DNA of 35,781 bases from DATFMP01 sp035266845 (GTDB lineage Bacteria > SAR324 > JACQKK01): the NCBI GenBank assembly GCA_035266845.1, contig DATFMP010000004.1, forward strand, positions 1-35,781, read 5' to 3'. The notes beneath the pieces are model-generated. The model did no database searches. It was given only the letters and a program-made list of their open reading frames with translations, and was not told where the DNA came from. Both the position numbers and the translations under genes were made by a program. Positions 1 through 7,039 of this stretch are shown here, one piece after another (within the stretch, counting starts at the first letter, position 1; every line of letters starts with the position of its first letter).

Positions 1-825
1 GCCATCGTGGCCAACGGTCACGCCGCCGAGGTTTCGTCCCTGGACCGCGCCGAGCGCCGCCGCGCGCTAGAGATCGCCTTGGACGAGGTGGGTGACCGCG
101 TAGCGTTAATCGCGGGCGTCTATACGGACAACACGCTGGAGGCGGCGGACATGGCCCGCGAGGCCAAGGCGTTGGGCGCTGCCGGCGTGCTGGTATTTCC
201 GCCCACGCTGTTCATGTGGGGCGCACAACTACGCCCGGAGATGGCCGTCACGCACTTCCGCACCATTGCCGACGCGGTGGACCTGCCGCTGGTGGTGTTC
301 GAGTATCCGCCCGCGGGCGGCATCGGTTACAGCCCGGAGACCCTGGCCCGGCTGGCGGAGATCGAGACCGTGGTGGCCGTGAAGGACTGGAGCAATGACA
401 TGGTGGCCCTGGAGCGCAACCTGCGCGCCCTGCGCGCCACGGGTCGCCCCGTGTCTCTGCTCTCCAGCTACACCATGTCGCTGATGGGCAGCTACCTGCT
501 GGGGGCAGATGGCTCCATCTCCGGCATGGGCAGCGTGGCGGCCGATCTGCAGGCGGACCTGTTCGCGGCCGTGCAAGCGGGTGACCTGGAGCGCGCGCGG
601 GCCCTCAACGACCGGCTCGATCCGCTGGTACGCGTGTTCTACGCCCCACCCTTCGTGGACATGCACAACCGCATGAAGGAGGCGCTGGCGCTGTTGGGGC
701 GCATCGAAAAGGCCGTGGTGCGGCCTCCCCTGGTGCGCATCGGCGACGAGGAGCGCGAACGCATCCGCCAGGCCCTGGTGGCCGCCGGGCTGCTCTCCGC
801 CGGGCGGGCCCGCAAGGCCTCCTGA
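1..825 (+). CDS. Dihydrodipicolinate synthase (DapA) family lyase/aldolase, 5' truncated by window edge
   Basis: The reading frame is open from base 1 and ends at 825, giving 274 visible residues of a family usually near 300 long, so about 25-30 N-terminal residues lie outside the window. It begins in the middle of the family's NGHAAEV segment (residues 5-11). The Schiff-base lysine is visible in VAVKDWS (K128) and the conserved tyrosine in FEYPP (Y102). This is a class I aldolase TIM barrel; such proteins outside lysine synthesis usually cleave or condense pyruvate-type 2-oxo acids. The next gene on the same strand is a MaoC hydratase, and a ring-degradation gene set follows, so a role as a catabolic aldolase or hydratase is more likely than DapA itself. 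That is inference from context. No frameshift is seen. Confidence 0.9.
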   Translation, partial: AIVANGHAAEVSSLDRAERRRALEIALDEVGDRVALIAGVYTDNTLEAADMAREAKALGAAGVLVFPPTLFMWGAQLRPEMAVTHFRTIADAVDLPLVVFEYPPAGGIGYSPETLARLAEIETVVAVKDWSNDMVALERNLRALRATGRPVSLLSSYTMSLMGSYLLGADGSISGMGSVAADLQADLFAAVQAGDLERARALNDRLDPLVRVFYAPPFVDMHNRMKEALALLGRIEKAVVRPPLVRIGDEERERIRQALVAAGLLSAGRARKAS

Positions 826-973
826 ACCGCACCGGCCGCAGGACAGCGGCCATCGAACAACCAGCGCGCAGGCGACGCCCCCCACGGAGGCGAACGTCCC
901 CGCCCTGGCCGGCGACCACACCGCAGGCTTTCCCCAACCACAGCCGTCCCCATATCGCAGGAGGCCGAGCGCC

Positions 974-1420
974 ATGAGCGCGATGTTCTACGAGGACTTC
1001 GAAGTCGGTGCCGAGTTCACCACGACGGGCCGCACCGTTGCGGAGAGCGACATCCTGCAGTTCGCCGCGCTCACGGGCGACTGGAACCAATTGCACACGG
1101 ACGAGGAGTACGCCAAAAGGACGCCCTACGGACGACGCATCGCGCACGGGCTGCTGGCCCTCGCGCTGATGGAGGGCATGAAGTACCGGCTGGGTCACGT
1201 GGACGGCACGGCCATCGCGTCACTGGGCTGGAACGTGCGTTTCGCCAAACCCCTCTATATCGGCGACACCGTGCGCGTGCACGTGCGCATCACGGCCATG
1301 CGCGAGACGAGCAAGGTCGACCGCGGCATCGTCACCGAAGAGGTGCAGCTCCTCAATCAGCACGACGAGGTGGTCAGCGACGCGGAGCATCTGCTGATGA
1401 TGCGCCGGCGCGGGCACTAG
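974..1420 (+). CDS. MaoC-like (R)-hydratase / dehydratase, hot-dog fold
   Basis: A 148-residue protein with the hydratase-2 motif at residues 35-60: GDWNQLHTDEEYAK followed by RIAHG, with Asp36 and His41 in the positions of the catalytic Asp/His pair. MaoC proteins hydrate enoyl-CoA or related unsaturated thioesters in the cytoplasm; the length fits a single hot-dog domain. The ATG at 974 follows a purine-rich AGGAGG at about 958-963. It lies 148 bp after the DapA-family gene on the same strand and may be co-transcribed. It converges on the first livF gene with only 44 bp between. I cannot say which acyl-CoA it uses; an association with the neighbouring aromatic-catabolism genes is inferred. 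Confidence 0.9.
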   Translation: MSAMFYEDFEVGAEFTTTGRTVAESDILQFAALTGDWNQLHTDEEYAKRTPYGRRIAHGLLALALMEGMKYRLGHVDGTAIASLGWNVRFAKPLYIGDTVRVHVRITAMRETSKVDRGIVTEEVQLLNQHDEVVSDAEHLLMMRRRGH

Positions 1421-1464
1421 CGCTTGGATTCAAGAACTGGTGATGGGGCGAGGATGCAGGTGTT

Positions 1465-2112
1465 CTAACGTTCCGGTCGGATGCTGCCGCGCTCAATGAC
1501 GTAGATGTGGTCCAGCAGATCCGCCAAGTGCTGCTCGTTGGATTCCGCCAGCAGCACCGAGAGCCCCTCGTCCTTCAGGTCGGACAGCACGGCCGCCAGG
1601 CGTCGGGCCAGTGCGGGTGCCACGCCCTCGAACGGCTCGTCCAGCAGCAGCAGCTTGCTCCCACACATGAGGGCCCGCGCCAGTGCGACCAGCTTCTGCT
1701 GCCCGCCGCTGAGCGCAGTGGCGGGCCGCGAAGCGAACTGCTGCACTTCTGGCATGAGGCGGTAGATCCACGCCAAGCGATCCTGCGCATCTTCCAGGCG
1801 CGTGGCCCAGGCGGGCAGCAGCACGTTCTCCTCCGTGGTGAACTCCGGCACCAGGCGCCGCTCCTCTGGCATATAGCCGATGCCTAGCCCGGCCCGGCTG
1901 TAGGCGTGCACCTTCTGCAGGTCCATGTGATCGAACTCCATGCGCCCGGACTGCACGGGCAGCAGACCCATCACGCTGCGCATGAAGGTCGTCTTGCCGG
2001 CGCCATTGCGGCCGATCAGGCCGCACATCGCGCTGGGCCGCACGGAAAGGTCGGCATCGCGCAGGATGTTGGCGGTGCCGATATTGACCACCAGCCCTTG
2101 CACCTCAAGCAT
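1465..2112 (-). CDS. livF: ABC transporter ATP-binding protein, LivF type (importer 1)
   Basis: A 215-residue cytoplasmic ATPase of the hydrophobic amino acid uptake (HAAT) family. It has Walker A GRNGAGKTT, signature LSGGQQ and Walker B LLLLDEPFEG, followed by the switch histidine region. I choose the ATG at 2112 because it overlaps the end of livG by 8 bp and gives the family's usual MLEVQGL start; an in-frame start at 2130 would add six unusual residues. It is the last gene of the first livJ-H-M-G-F operon. LivF and LivG energise the LivH/LivM permease. HAAT importers carry branched-chain amino acids but also amides, urea and aromatic acids, so the ligand is open. Confidence 0.95.
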   Translation of the reverse strand: MLEVQGLVVNIGTANILRDADLSVRPSAMCGLIGRNGAGKTTFMRSVMGLLPVQSGRMEFDHMDLQKVHAYSRAGLGIGYMPEERRLVPEFTTEENVLLPAWATRLEDAQDRLAWIYRLMPEVQQFASRPATALSGGQQKLVALARALMCGSKLLLLDEPFEGVAPALARRLAAVLSDLKDEGLSVLLAESNEQHLADLLDHIYVIERGSIRPER

Positions 2113-2890
2113 CGCTCGCCCCCTCCTCACCGTGCGGGACGCGGTGCAGCGTCTCGCCGATCACGTGCCGCCTCACCTGTGGATCGTCCAGCACCTGCTG
2201 CGGTGACCCGTCCGCGATGATGGTGCCCTCGGCGAAGGCCACCACGCGGCTGCCAAAGCGGGCGATGATCTCCATGTCGTGCTCAATGAAGAGCACCGTC
2301 ACGCCCGTGTCGTGCAGCGCGCCCATCACCACGTCCATAATGCCGAACTTCTCCTGCACGCTCACACCGCTGGTGGGCTCGTCGAGCAGGATCACCCTCG
2401 GCCGATGCGCCATGGCCATGGCGATGTCCAGCAGCTTGCGCACGCCCTGCGGCAGCAGGCCCACGAGCTGCCCGCGGTACTGCTCCAGTTCGTAGCGCGC
2501 AATGATCTCATCCGCGGCATATTGCAGATGCGGCTGGCGCAGCGGGCGCCAGAAGGGGATGCGCTCGCCCTCCGCCACGCCCAGGGCGATGAGCAGGTTA
2601 TCGGACAGCGAGATGGACGAGAACACCTGCGGCACCTGGAACGAGCGGCAGATGCCGCGCCAGGTAATCTCCCGCGGCGACAGCGGCGTGATGTCCTCGC
2701 CCTGGTAGAGAATCGCGCCGGCGCTGGGCTTCAGGTAGCCGGTGACCATGTTCACGAACGTGGTTTTGCCCGCCCCATTGGCACCGATGACGCCGATCAC
2801 CTCGCGCTCCTCGATGGACACGGAGATGTCGTTCGCGGCCGTCACCGAGCCGAATGTCTTGGTCAGCCCCTTGGCTTCCAGCAGCGCCAT
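2105..2890 (-). CDS. livG: ABC transporter ATP-binding protein, LivG type (importer 1)
   Basis: A 261-residue ATPase with Walker A GANGAGKTT, a LivG-type degenerate signature (LLPQGVRKLLDIA), Walker B VILLDEPTSG and a conserved FIEHDM switch segment. The start ATG is 1 nt after the livM stop codon and the gene overlaps livF by 8 bp, so translation is probably coupled. It pairs with LivF under the LivH/LivM channel. Nothing is missing from the motor motifs. Its C-terminus (about 20 residues past the EG.I/ADG.P.QVL segment) is ordinary for the family. Ligand of the whole importer is unknown; see the binding protein at 4804-6150. Confidence 0.95.
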   Translation of the reverse strand: MALLEAKGLTKTFGSVTAANDISVSIEEREVIGVIGANGAGKTTFVNMVTGYLKPSAGAILYQGEDITPLSPREITWRGICRSFQVPQVFSSISLSDNLLIALGVAEGERIPFWRPLRQPHLQYAADEIIARYELEQYRGQLVGLLPQGVRKLLDIAMAMAHRPRVILLDEPTSGVSVQEKFGIMDVVMGALHDTGVTVLFIEHDMEIIARFGSRVVAFAEGTIIADGSPQQVLDDPQVRRHVIGETLHRVPHGEEGASDA

Positions 2891-2891
2891 G

Positions 2892-3833
2892 TCACTCCTG
2901 CTTGCCGAGCCGGGTCACCAGCGACCACAGGCCATTGGGGAGGAACAGGATGATCAGCAGCAGCGAGGTTCCCAGCACCATCTGCCACGTATACGGCGAA
3001 TACTGGATGGCGAAGGAGCGGATCAACTCGAACAGCAGCGCACCCACGAACGGGGCGATGACGTTCCCCGTGCCGCTGAGGATGGTGACGAACACGAACT
3101 CGCCGGAGACCGTCCAATACGTCATCGCGTCCGGATCGACGTGGCCCACGGCAAACGCCGTGATCGCACCGCCGGCCCCGGCCAGCGCCCCGGCGATGAT
3201 CACCTTGACCCAGACCACGCGCACTACCGAGACGCCCAGGTACTCCACGCGGATCTCGTTGTCGCGGATCGCCGCGGCCAGGTTGCCCATCGTGGAGGTG
3301 AGATAGCGCTGCACCCCGAAGGCCGCCAGCACAACCAGCAGCGCCGTCCACAGGTAGATGCAGAGCCGCATTGTCGCCCCCTCCGGCGCGTAGCCGAAGA
3401 AGGTGGGCTGGATCACGTTGAATCCGTCCGTGCTGCCCAGGGCCTCGGTCTTGACAAGGATGCCGTAGAGGATCATCGAGAACGCCAACGAGAGCATGGC
3501 GAAGAAGATGTCCCGGTAGCGCGCCAGCAGCAGGCCCACCAGCGCCGCCACCGCCGCGGCCAGCACCGTGGCCACCACGGTGAGCAGCACGATATCGCTC
3601 ACGCCCAGGTACAGGCCCAGCATCCCCACGGCGTATCCACCGGTGCCATAGAACAGCGCCTGGCCGAAGGACACCAGCCCGGTGCGCCACAGCACCAGCA
3701 GGCCCAGCACCACCAAGCCTTTGGCCAACGCGAGGGTCAGCAGGAACGCTGCCCAGTCCGGCAGGGCGAAGCCCACCGCGGCCAGCAGGGCAAAGGCGAC
3801 CAGCACGCGCAGCAGGGATCGGTCGGCACGCAT
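2892..3833 (-). CDS. livM: ABC transporter permease, LivM type (importer 1)
   Basis: A 313-residue inner-membrane permease, almost entirely hydrophobic with eight to ten predicted membrane segments. Family landmarks are visible: GLVSFGQALFYGTGGY near residues 52-67 and the cytoplasmic coupling segment AAIRDNEIRVEYLG. The start ATG at 3833 is 2 nt past the livH stop. A much longer open frame runs upstream to 4373, but that part only shadows livH and is not real coding. LivM forms the transmembrane channel with LivH. Confidence 0.93.
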   Translation of the reverse strand: MRADRSLLRVLVAFALLAAVGFALPDWAAFLLTLALAKGLVVLGLLVLWRTGLVSFGQALFYGTGGYAVGMLGLYLGVSDIVLLTVVATVLAAAVAALVGLLLARYRDIFFAMLSLAFSMILYGILVKTEALGSTDGFNVIQPTFFGYAPEGATMRLCIYLWTALLVVLAAFGVQRYLTSTMGNLAAAIRDNEIRVEYLGVSVVRVVWVKVIIAGALAGAGGAITAFAVGHVDPDAMTYWTVSGEFVFVTILSGTGNVIAPFVGALLFELIRSFAIQYSPYTWQMVLGTSLLLIILFLPNGLWSLVTRLGKQE

Positions 3834-3835
3834 GG

Positions 3836-4732
3836 TCAGATCTTCCTGGCTTCGGCGCGGCTGAACAGCCCTTGCGGCCGGAAGGCCAGCACGAGCGTCA
3901 TCACGCCGTAGATCACGAACAACTCCACCTGCGGCAGCAAGTGCACCGCGGCGGCGCGGATGAGGCCCACGATGAGCGCACCGATGGCCGCGCCGGGGAT
4001 GCTGCCCATGCCCCCGATCACCACCACGGCAAACGCGACGACGATCACCTCCACACCGATGCCCGGGGCCACGGAGATTTCCGGCGCCGTCACCGCACCG
4101 CCCAGAGCGCCCAGCATTGCTCCCAGGATGAAGGTAATGGTGAACACAAGCGTTACATTGATGCCCATGGCTTGTGCCATCTCGCGGTCGTGGATTACGG
4201 CCAGCAGCAGCTTGCCCCAACGCGTGCGCTGGATGGCCCACCACAGTCCCGCGCCCAGCACGACCGCAAAGCCGATCATGGCCAAGTCGTAGTTGGCGAA
4301 GGAGAGGACGCCGATGGACGTATTGTCCAGCAGGGAATAGGGCTGGAAGGCAAAATAGGGGCTGGTGCCCCACACCAGCAGGATCACATCCTCCAGGATC
4401 AGGAACACCGCGTAGGTGACCAGCACGATGATCACCTCGTCCCGCCCGTACATGAAGCGCAGCAGGCCGCGCTCCAGCACCAAGCCCAGCACCAGCCCGA
4501 CGACCACCGCGGCCACCAGCAGCAGCGCGAAGCTGCCCAGGGGGGGCCAGCCTGCGTCGAAATACACGCCGATCAGCGTGGCGGCCGTGTAGGCGCCGAA
4601 GGCGTACAGGCTGCCGTGGGCGACGTTGAGGATCTTCATCACGCCGAAGATCAGCGTCAGCCCCACGGCCACGATGAATAGCCAGGACGAATAGACCAGC
4701 CCGTCCACCAGGATAGCGACCAGGGTGAGCAT
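3836..4732 (-). CDS. livH: ABC transporter permease, LivH type (importer 1)
   Basis: A 298-residue integral membrane protein with the LivH hallmark VGLTLIFGVMKILNVAHGSLYAFGAY near the N-terminus, the coupling loop AVIHDREMAQAMGIN in the middle, and GGMGSIPGAAIGALIVG near the end. It is the partner of LivM in the channel. It is separated from the binding-protein gene by 71 bp that contain a very strong 12-bp-stem hairpin (4767-4796), which would be expected to lower permease expression relative to the binding protein or to protect the upstream message. Confidence 0.94.
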   Translation of the reverse strand: MLTLVAILVDGLVYSSWLFIVAVGLTLIFGVMKILNVAHGSLYAFGAYTAATLIGVYFDAGWPPLGSFALLLVAAVVVGLVLGLVLERGLLRFMYGRDEVIIVLVTYAVFLILEDVILLVWGTSPYFAFQPYSLLDNTSIGVLSFANYDLAMIGFAVVLGAGLWWAIQRTRWGKLLLAVIHDREMAQAMGINVTLVFTITFILGAMLGALGGAVTAPEISVAPGIGVEVIVVAFAVVVIGGMGSIPGAAIGALIVGLIRAAAVHLLPQVELFVIYGVMTLVLAFRPQGLFSRAEARKI

Positions 4733-4766
4733 GGAGCGAGGCTCTTGCTACAGGATCGGGAAAGCG

Positions 4767-4796
4767 CGCGGGACGGGCCGCATCGCCCGTCCCGCG
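4767..4796 (-). promoter_or_regulatory. Strong intercistronic hairpin between binding-protein and permease genes (importer 1)
   Basis: Arms CGCGGGACGGGC (4767-4778) and GCCCGTCCCGCG (4785-4796) pair perfectly over 12 bp with a 6-nt loop. On the - strand it sits between the stop of the binding protein and the start of livH. Only a TTT follows on that strand, so it is more likely a partial attenuator or mRNA-stability hairpin than a full terminator. Such elements between solute-binding and permease genes are a known way to get excess binding protein. Confidence 0.7.
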
Positions 4797-4803
4797 TGGG
4801 TGC

Positions 4804-6150
4804 CTAGTTGCACTTGGCGCCCTTCAGACCGCCCTTGATCCAGTCCTCGCTCTTCACCCCCACCGGCGGATTGACGCACTCCGCGGGGAAGCGCTCCACG
4901 TTGGTGATGGTGGCCCTGCCGGCGGCCTTGTCGAAGTGATACTGGCCGTAGGCCGTCTCGGTGATGGCCTGGTGCCCATTGCCGAGCGCCATGTTCACCG
5001 TCGTGCCGAAGGCCTCGTAGGTCAGGTGTTCGAAGTTGGGAATCGCTTGCTCCCGCGTGGGGAACTTGCCGCCCATCTTCTGTGCCGTCTTATCGTACGC
5101 AACCTTCAGGCCCAGGATCGCCTGCGCCATCTGGTACGAGGGATACACCGGCGGCGTACCGTAGTGGTCCGTGTAGGTCTTCTGGAACCAGCGATTCAGC
5201 GCCGTATCGCGCGCGAGCACGCCATAGGGGCCGCGGGCACCGATGATGACGCCGTTGGGCATCTTGGCACCCATGCGGAACATGTTCGCCTCACCGGTGG
5301 TGAGCACCAGCTTGGAGCGCTTGGCCAAGCCCCGCGCACCGGCCTGGAACACGAAGCTCTCCAGGTCGCCATCCCACAGGCTGGAATGGACGATGTTCGA
5401 GTTGGACACCAGCAGCGCGGAGATCTCCGAGCTGTACTGCCCCGCGAAGAGCTTGGGCCACTGCACCGTGGTCACCTTGGCCTTGGGCATCAGCAGTTCC
5501 ATGCTCAGGTGGAAGTCCCGCCAGGAATCCTGGCCCCAGGCATAGTTCTGGTTGATGCCCGCGTAGCTGCGGGTCTTGGGAAAACGCTTGGCCACGTAGT
5601 GCGCCGCGCCCACGTTGTCCATCGTGGAGTGCGCGCTGGTGCGGAACACGTACTTGTAGTTGCCATCCTCGAAGATGCGCGGCGTGCCGCAATCGAAGAA
5701 GACGGTGAGCATCTTCAGCTCTTCCGCCACGGGCGCAATGGCCAGGCAACTGCCGCTGGAGATGTAACCCACCACGGCATCCACGTGCTCGCGCTGTACC
5801 AGGTTGCGAAACTCCTCGACGACCTTCGTGGTGCCCCCGGCCTCATCGATGATGACCGCTTCCACGTTCGCGCCGCCGATTCCCTTCGTGTTGTACGGCG
5901 AGGGTAGGGAGCCGCTGTTGATGGCGTCCACTGTCAACTCCGCCCCGTTGCGGCCCGGGATACCAAACGGCCCGGCCGCCGCGCCGGACAGGAAGGTCAC
6001 GATGCCGATCTTCATCGTCTCGGCCCGCGCCTGCATGGGCAGCGCGACGAGCAGCGCCAGCAGCGCCGCCAACACGAAGGTCAGCCCACCCCAAGGGCGA
6101 CTCGAACGGTGCAGAATAGCGGCGGAACGCCGCGTGGTCACGGTGCTCAT
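4804..6150 (-). CDS. Periplasmic solute-binding protein of HAAT family (importer 1)
   Basis: A 448-residue type I periplasmic binding protein. An unusually long n-region of about 20 residues with several Arg precedes a hydrophobic core (about 22-40) and a likely signal-peptidase I site after ARA (residue 43). There is no lipobox cysteine. The mature part begins MKIGIVTFLSGAAAGPFGIPGRNGAEL, the usual first ligand-binding lobe. It is the first gene of the - strand livJ-H-M-G-F operon and faces the molybdenum hydroxylase operon across a 326-bp divergent gap. That arrangement suggests, without proving, that it delivers the substrate of the hydroxylase. The start could lie further in, nearer the hydrophobic core. 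Confidence 0.93.
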   Translation of the reverse strand: MSTVTTRRSAAILHRSSRPWGGLTFVLAALLALLVALPMQARAETMKIGIVTFLSGAAAGPFGIPGRNGAELTVDAINSGSLPSPYNTKGIGGANVEAVIIDEAGGTTKVVEEFRNLVQREHVDAVVGYISSGSCLAIAPVAEELKMLTVFFDCGTPRIFEDGNYKYVFRTSAHSTMDNVGAAHYVAKRFPKTRSYAGINQNYAWGQDSWRDFHLSMELLMPKAKVTTVQWPKLFAGQYSSEISALLVSNSNIVHSSLWDGDLESFVFQAGARGLAKRSKLVLTTGEANMFRMGAKMPNGVIIGARGPYGVLARDTALNRWFQKTYTDHYGTPPVYPSYQMAQAILGLKVAYDKTAQKMGGKFPTREQAIPNFEHLTYEAFGTTVNMALGNGHQAITETAYGQYHFDKAAGRATITNVERFPAECVNPPVGVKSEDWIKGGLKGAKCN

Positions 6151-6476
6151 GGAACCCCCTCCCTAGATTGTCTGGTGCTGCAAGATTGCGCGGAAGCAAG
6201 ACTTGTCGGGAGCCACCGCAGCGGCGCTCCCTCCTTCCCCCACGCCTTCCCTATCCCAATTCGCGGCCAGATTCAACCGGCCGCTGGCCCGCCACCGGGG
6301 CTGGCGCACGCCGGGAGCGGCCAACAGGCTCCGTCGGCGGGCTCGACTCCCGACGGTGGCATCCAGGCAGCACGGGCGCGGTTGGGCGCCTGCGGAAACT
6401 GTGTTAAGAGTCCCGGAACACCGGGGCGAGTGCCCCGTCAGGGATCAACGCAGCAGCAACCCGCACGCCAGAAATC
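6151..6476. promoter_or_regulatory. Divergent intergenic region between importer 1 and the molybdenum hydroxylase operon
   Basis: This 326-bp gap must carry promoters for both directions. It holds two clear inverted repeats: CCGTCGG / CCGACGG (6331-6337 and 6350-6356, 12-nt loop) and CGGGGC-GAGT-GCCCCG (6422-6437), the latter 39 bp before the hydroxylase ATG. I do not see a convincing -35/-10 pair or a recognisable operator, and there is no regulator gene in the neighbourhood. The open frames here have no coding character. Confidence 0.5.
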
Positions 6477-6974
6477 ATGAACGAGCCCAAGCCATCGGAC
6501 GGCACGGTGGAGATCCACCTGCAGGTCAATGGACACACCCATGCACTGCGGGTGGAGCCGCGCACCACGCTGCTGGAAGTGCTGCGCGAGCGGCTGGACC
6601 TCACCGGCGCCAAGCCCGCCTGCGACCGCGGGGAGTGCGGCGCCTGCGCCGTGCTGCTGGACGAGCAGCCGGTCAACGCCTGCCACTGGCTGGCCGTGCA
6701 GGCCGCGGGGCACGCCATCGTCACGGTGGAGGGCCTCCGCGAGCGGCCGGAGTTTCGGCCACTGCAGGAAGCCTTCGTGGCACAGGATGGCGGCCAGTGC
6801 GGCTACTGCACTCCCGGCTTCGCCGTCGCAGCCTATGCGGCGCTGCGCGACGAGCCGGACCCGAACCCGTTGGCCCTGCGTTGGGCACTGGTGGGCCACA
6901 TCTGCCGCTGCAATGCCTATGAGGCGATTCTGGCGGCCATCCAGGATGCCGGCGGGCGCATGCGCTCGCGCTGA
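6477..6974 (+). CDS. Molybdenum hydroxylase small subunit, two [2Fe-2S] clusters (xanthine dehydrogenase/CoxS family)
   Basis: A 165-residue electron-transfer subunit. The N-terminal plant-type ferredoxin domain has C49, C54, C57 and C69 (pattern CxxxxCxxC...C), and the C-terminal helical domain has C108, C111 in CGYCTPG and C143, C145 in CRC. All eight cluster ligands are present. It passes electrons from the Mo site of the large subunit to the FAD subunit. It heads an operon in the order small-large-medium, followed by a ring-cleavage dioxygenase. Family members hydroxylate N-heterocycles, aldehydes, CO or aromatic acyl-CoAs, so the exact substrate is not readable here. Confidence 0.95.
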   Translation: MNEPKPSDGTVEIHLQVNGHTHALRVEPRTTLLEVLRERLDLTGAKPACDRGECGACAVLLDEQPVNACHWLAVQAAGHAIVTVEGLRERPEFRPLQEAFVAQDGGQCGYCTPGFAVAAYAALRDEPDPNPLALRWALVGHICRCNAYEAILAAIQDAGGRMRSR

Positions 6975-7039
6975 ACCCGCGCCGCCGCGCCTATCTCTCC
7001 ACGGTGGAAGCCTGCTCACGTCACCTCTTGCGGAAGCCC

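Noticed and set aside
229..1198. Long - strand open frames opposite the DapA-family and MaoC genes
   Set aside because: They mirror genes with clear family motifs, are rich in Arg/Gly/Ala/His and show no domain of their own; this is the usual effect of high GC.
2742..3911. A 389-codon + strand frame opposite livM
   Set aside because: Composition is Gln/His/Arg-rich without any fold; it is the antisense of a membrane protein gene.
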